From an uncultured Shinella sp. (GTDB lineage Bacteria > Pseudomonadota > Alphaproteobacteria > Rhizobiales > Rhizobiaceae): a DNA stretch of 9,493 nt. The first letter of the stretch is position 1. Every line of letters begins with the position of its first letter. The notes under the pieces are model-generated. The model saw nothing but the letters and a program-made list of their open reading frames with translations. It made no database searches and was not told where the DNA came from. The translations under genes and the position numbers were made by a program. Shown here one piece after another: positions 6,981 through 9,493 of the stretch. The stretch is taken from assembly GCA_946886325.1 (NCBI GenBank), contig CAMPIK010000065.1, positions 1-9,493 on the forward strand, read 5' to 3'.

Positions 6981-7610
6981 TCAAAAGCCGGTGATATACA
7001 TGTTGTTGGCGCGCGAGACGCGGCCATTGTAGCGCGCGACATTGTCGATCTCGTAGGCGAGCGGCGCAAGCGATGCCGGCTGGGTGACGGGCTGCGTCTG
7101 GCGCACCGTCCGGCCGCTTTCGAGGATCGCGTCGAGGACTGCCGTCGCGTCTTCGTCGCCGTCGATGGCCTTCTCGCTGTAGGCCAGCGAGCGAAGCGCG
7201 GAGACGGCCCCTTCCCGCGTGCCGGCATAACGAGGGCTCGCCTGGTCCTCGGGACGCAGCGCGTCGTAATATTCGATATAGGCGCGATAATAGGCCTTGG
7301 TGTCGCCGGCTGCCAGATATTTGCCGAAGGCCGCGTCTTCGCGCTCGGCCAGGCTTGTCGAGGGGATGTTGTTGCGCTCGTCGTCCGTCAGGGCCGGCGC
7401 GCGGCTTGTTTCAGCCTTGGCACCGCTCAGGATGAGCAGCGCATCGACGGAGAGGGAAACGTGCGCCGAAGGGTCGTAGCTTCCGCCGGAGAGATTGGCG
7501 TTCGATTCGGCTTCCGCCGGTGCTTCCGTCGCTCTGCTTGCGGCACGGGCTGCCAGATTGGCGAGGCTGTCGCCCGTCGCTGTCCCTGCCAACCTGTTCG
7601 AGATATACAT
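6981..7610 (-). CDS. Conserved-looking hypothetical protein, 209 residues
   Basis: I do not recognise the family. From the ATG at 7610, which has GGAGA (7616–7620) at 5-nt spacing, the protein is 209 residues. It opens MYISNRLAGTATGD and ends NNMYITGF, so both ends carry a MYI[ST] motif. Residues about 15–40 are Ala/Ser/Glu-rich and likely flexible. A short hydrophobic stretch (about 54–62, SVDALLILS) is too short and internal to be a signal peptide. The middle (about 94–115) is rich in Tyr and acidic residues (KAYYRAYIEYYDALRPEDQ), followed by Ala/Glu-rich predicted helices. It is probably soluble and cytoplasmic, unless secreted without a cleaved signal. Codon use matches its neighbours. 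It lies between pcm and nlpD, 163 nt before nlpD, and a perfect CtrA-type box lies about 105 nt upstream of its start. Its coding nature is well supported; its function is unknown. Confidence 0.75.
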   Translation of the reverse strand: MYISNRLAGTATGDSLANLAARAASRATEAPAEAESNANLSGGSYDPSAHVSLSVDALLILSGAKAETSRAPALTDDERNNIPSTSLAEREDAAFGKYLAAGDTKAYYRAYIEYYDALRPEDQASPRYAGTREGAVSALRSLAYSEKAIDGDEDATAVLDAILESGRTVRQTQPVTQPASLAPLAYEIDNVARYNGRVSRANNMYITGF

Positions 7611-7714
7611 CGTCGTCTCCACGCAGCGCTTGAATGACCGAGGCTCTGCCGCTCTCCGTTCCGGTTCCGTCACCAAGGGGCTTATGCCGCGAAGCTTGCG
7701 CGAGGCTTACGGAA

Positions 7715-7731
7715 GTTAACAAAAGGTTAAC
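7715..7731. promoter_or_regulatory. Perfect CtrA-type binding box (TTAA-N7-TTAAC, both strands)
   Basis: GTTAACAAAAGGTTAAC is two GTTAAC palindromes separated by 5 bp. It matches the CtrA consensus TTAA-N7-TTAAC exactly on both strands. It lies 105–121 nt upstream of the hypothetical gene's ATG at 7610 and 157 nt beyond the pcm stop, so the hypothetical gene is its likely target. On the minus strand TTGTTA overlapping the box could be the −35 region, but no clear −10 follows. CtrA is the cell-cycle response regulator of alphaproteobacteria; binding here is inference. Confidence 0.6.
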
Positions 7732-7865
7732 GCCTTATGCGCACTGGACTTTTCCGGGTCAAAACACGCGATGGCCAGCGAACGGCCGCAAAAGACCGCG
7801 CATTTTACGGGAAATGGACTCAGTCGGGGGATGGTTTTGGCGGGCAAGCCGCGGCGCCGGATGCG

Positions 7866-7886
7866 CGCCCAGATCGTGATTGGGCG
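7866..7886 (-). terminator. Possible weak terminator hairpin after pcm
   Basis: Just after the pcm stop the minus-strand transcript can pair CGCCCA with UGGGCG (6 bp, 9-nt loop). No U-tract follows, so it may be only an mRNA 3'-end structure. Termination here would fit an independent promoter for the next gene. Confidence 0.25.
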
Positions 7887-7887
7887 G

Positions 7888-8544
7888 CTAGAGCGCCTGC
7901 GCGAGATGCGGCACGAGCGGCAGGTAGGGCACGGAAAACAGGTCTTCGCGGTCGAAGCGGCTGCCGGTCTTGACGAGCTTCAGCATGCGGCAGGCGGTTT
8001 CGCTGACCATGACGGGCGCGATCAGCATGCCGCCGGAGACGAGCTGTTCGGCAAAAAGGCGCGGCAGCGCCGGAAAGGCGGCGGTGACCAGGATGCGATC
8101 GAAAGTCCCCTCGCCCGGCATGCCGTTGCTGCCGTCGGCCTGGCGGACGATGACGTTGCGAATGCCGGCCTTTTCGATGCTGGCCTGCGCGCCATCCACG
8201 AGCGTCTTGTAGCGATCGACGCTCAGCACGCGCTCGGTCAGGCGGCCCATCACCGCCGCGGTAAAGCCGCTGCCGGTGCCGACTTCCAGCACACGCTGGC
8301 CGGCCTTGAGCTGGAGAAGATTGAGAAGCCGGACCGCGAGATCGGCGCCCTCCATGAAGGACCCGCAATCGAGCGGCAGAAGCCGGCCGGAATAGGCGTC
8401 GGCCGAAAACTGCGGCGGCACGAAGAGCGTGCGCGGCGTCTGCTCGACGGCAGTCAGCAGTTCGAGATTGTTGATGCCCTCGCCGCGAAGGCGCAGCGCC
8501 AGCGCCGCAAAACCTTCCTTCTCGATGACACGCGCCGCCGTCAA
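7888..8544 (-). CDS. pcm: Protein-L-isoaspartate O-methyltransferase family protein, divergent
   Basis: This 218-residue cytoplasmic enzyme family uses S-adenosylmethionine to methylate isoaspartyl residues in damaged proteins. Methyltransferase motif I is clear (VLEVGTGSG, 85–93), with the acidic end of the next strand at VLSVD (106–110), the ADGSNGMP loop (136–143), FDRILVTAA (148–156) and GGMLIAPV (171–178). The segment that in classical Pcm reads GQTISQP is replaced by CGSFMEGAD (60–68), so the Ser/Thr region near the isoaspartate site is changed. Substrate range may therefore differ from E. coli Pcm. The start is a TTG at 8544 overlapping the surE stop as TTGA. GGAGGT (8550–8555), 5 nt upstream, strongly supports it, and no in-frame ATG occurs before residue 64. 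It is coupled to surE. Family and context are firm; classical activity is less certain. Confidence 0.87.
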   Translation of the reverse strand: MTAARVIEKEGFAALALRLRGEGINNLELLTAVEQTPRTLFVPPQFSADAYSGRLLPLDCGSFMEGADLAVRLLNLLQLKAGQRVLEVGTGSGFTAAVMGRLTERVLSVDRYKTLVDGAQASIEKAGIRNVIVRQADGSNGMPGEGTFDRILVTAAFPALPRLFAEQLVSGGMLIAPVMVSETACRMLKLVKTGSRFDREDLFSVPYLPLVPHLAQAL

Positions 8545-9311
8545 TCGCCACCTCCGCCATTGAGCGTGCGGTTGACGCGGTCGAGAACGGCATGGTCGGT
8601 GAGGTCGAGCTTCAGCGGCGTCACCGAGATCTGGTCGTTCTTCACGGCATGGATATCCGTGCCGGCGCGGAAATCGCCGCGCCGCTCGCCGAAGCGCAGC
8701 CAGTAATAGGGAAAGCCGCGGCCATCGGCGCGCTCTTCGATCGACAGGCCGAAGTCGAGCTTGCCCTGCGACGTCACCTCGATGCCCTTGACGTCATCGG
8801 GGGCGCAGTTCGGGAAATTGAGGTTGAAGAAGGTGCCGTCAGGCAGTTCGACGTCGATCAGCTTGCGAATGAGATCGGGCGCATGCGTTTCGGCCACTTC
8901 CCAGGGCACGACGCGGCCGCCGGCATGTTTGTAGGCCTGGCTGAGCGCCATCGACTTGATGCCCTGCAGCGTGCCCTCGATGGCGCCGGCGATCGTGCCG
9001 GAATAGGTGACGTCGTCGGCCATGTTGGCGCCGGCATTGACGCCGGAGAGCACGAGATCGGGCTTTTTGTCGAGAACCTCGCGCACGCCCATGATGACGC
9101 AATCGGTCGGCGTGCCGCGCAGCGCATAGTGCTTCTCGGCGACCTTGCGCAGCCGCAGCGGCTCCGACAGCGTCAGCGAATGGGCAAGCCCGCTCTGGTC
9201 GGTCTCGGGCGCGACGATCCAGACGTCGTCGGTCAGCGTGCGCGCAATGCGCTCGAGCGCCGCAAGGCCCTCGGCGTGGATGCCGTCGTCATTCGTAAGC
9301 AATATCCGCAT
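8541..9311 (-). CDS. surE: 5'/3'-nucleotidase SurE
   Basis: This encodes 256 residues, the normal length for SurE, a metal-dependent phosphatase that removes phosphate from nucleoside 5'- and 3'-monophosphates and is linked to stationary-phase and stress survival. The N-terminus [10 protein letters not shown] has the metal-binding Asp8 and Asp9. Further ligand positions are seen at Ser40 in [12 protein letters not shown] and Asn92 in [11 protein letters not shown]. The [13 protein letters not shown] block (101–113) and FFNLNFP also match the family. It is cytoplasmic. The ATG at 9311 lies 7 nt after the serS stop, and its ribosome-binding site GAGGA (9316–9320) overlaps that stop. The gene ends in a 4-nt overlap with pcm, so serS–surE–pcm are very likely translated from one mRNA. 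Confidence 0.97.
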   Translation of the reverse strand: MRILLTNDDGIHAEGLAALERIARTLTDDVWIVAPETDQSGLAHSLTLSEPLRLRKVAEKHYALRGTPTDCVIMGVREVLDKKPDLVLSGVNAGANMADDVTYSGTIAGAIEGTLQGIKSMALSQAYKHAGGRVVPWEVAETHAPDLIRKLIDVELPDGTFFNLNFPNCAPDDVKGIEVTSQGKLDFGLSIEERADGRGFPYYWLRFGERRGDFRAGTDIHAVKNDQISVTPLKLDLTDHAVLDRVNRTLNGGGGD

Positions 9312-9318
9312 CTGGTCC

Positions 9319-9493
<175 letters not shown>

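Noticed and set aside
5303..6994. 563-codon plus-strand open frame opposite nlpD
   Set aside because: The composition is typical of antisense frames (Arg/Ala/Asp/Gly-rich) and the opposite strand encodes clear LysM and LytM domains.
7732..7865. Possible small genes in the pcm–hypothetical gap
   Set aside because: Short plus-strand frames here lack ribosome-binding sites and domain signal. Apart from a GACTC site at 7817–7821 I see nothing supportable in this stretch.

Overview
The window is a GC-rich chromosomal segment from an alphaproteobacterium, most likely of the Rhizobiales (Rhizobium/Ensifer/Agrobacterium-like). The reasons are the fused 856-residue SecDF, the gene order serS–surE–pcm–nlpD next to yajC–secDF, the DUF815 ATPase, and a perfect CtrA-type box. 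No genus can be fixed from the sequence alone. Coding density is high. I see no tRNA, rRNA, CRISPR array, insertion sequence, integrase or attachment site.

Left block (1–4136, minus strand, transcribed right to left): yajC, secDF, a 128-residue Mth938-domain gene and a phytoene-synthase-like gene that runs off the left edge. YajC and SecDF are the accessory part of the Sec translocon. The last two genes belong to the families of the mitochondrial complex I assembly factors NDUFAF3 and NDUFAF6. They are packed tightly behind secDF, with an 8-nt overlap and then a 3-nt gap. A good sigma-70-like promoter and a leader hairpin precede yajC. A very stable hairpin sits between yajC and secDF.

Middle (4137–5248): a 191-nt divergent intergenic region, then a plus-strand DUF815 AAA-type ATPase with intact Walker motifs. 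It ends convergently against nlpD, with a GC-rich hairpin in the 51-nt gap.

Right block (5249–9493, minus strand): the serS 3' end, surE, a divergent pcm with a TTG start, an unrecognised 209-residue protein, and an NlpD/DipM-like lipoprotein with two LysM domains and a LytM domain lacking two catalytic-site residues. serS–surE–pcm are translationally coupled (7-nt gap, then 4-nt overlap). The order surE–pcm–nlpD matches the enterobacterial surE–pcm–nlpD–rpoS locus, but there is no rpoS here and an extra gene lies between pcm and nlpD. That gene has a perfect double CtrA box about 105 nt upstream of its start, which suggests cell-cycle control.

Overall the region is conserved housekeeping: protein export, envelope and cell-division control, protein and nucleotide repair, and respiratory-complex assembly. 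I found no clear new system. The points most worth a second look are the paired complex I assembly-factor homologues behind secDF, the CtrA-box orphan gene, the altered catalytic-region motif in Pcm, and the hairpin before secDF.
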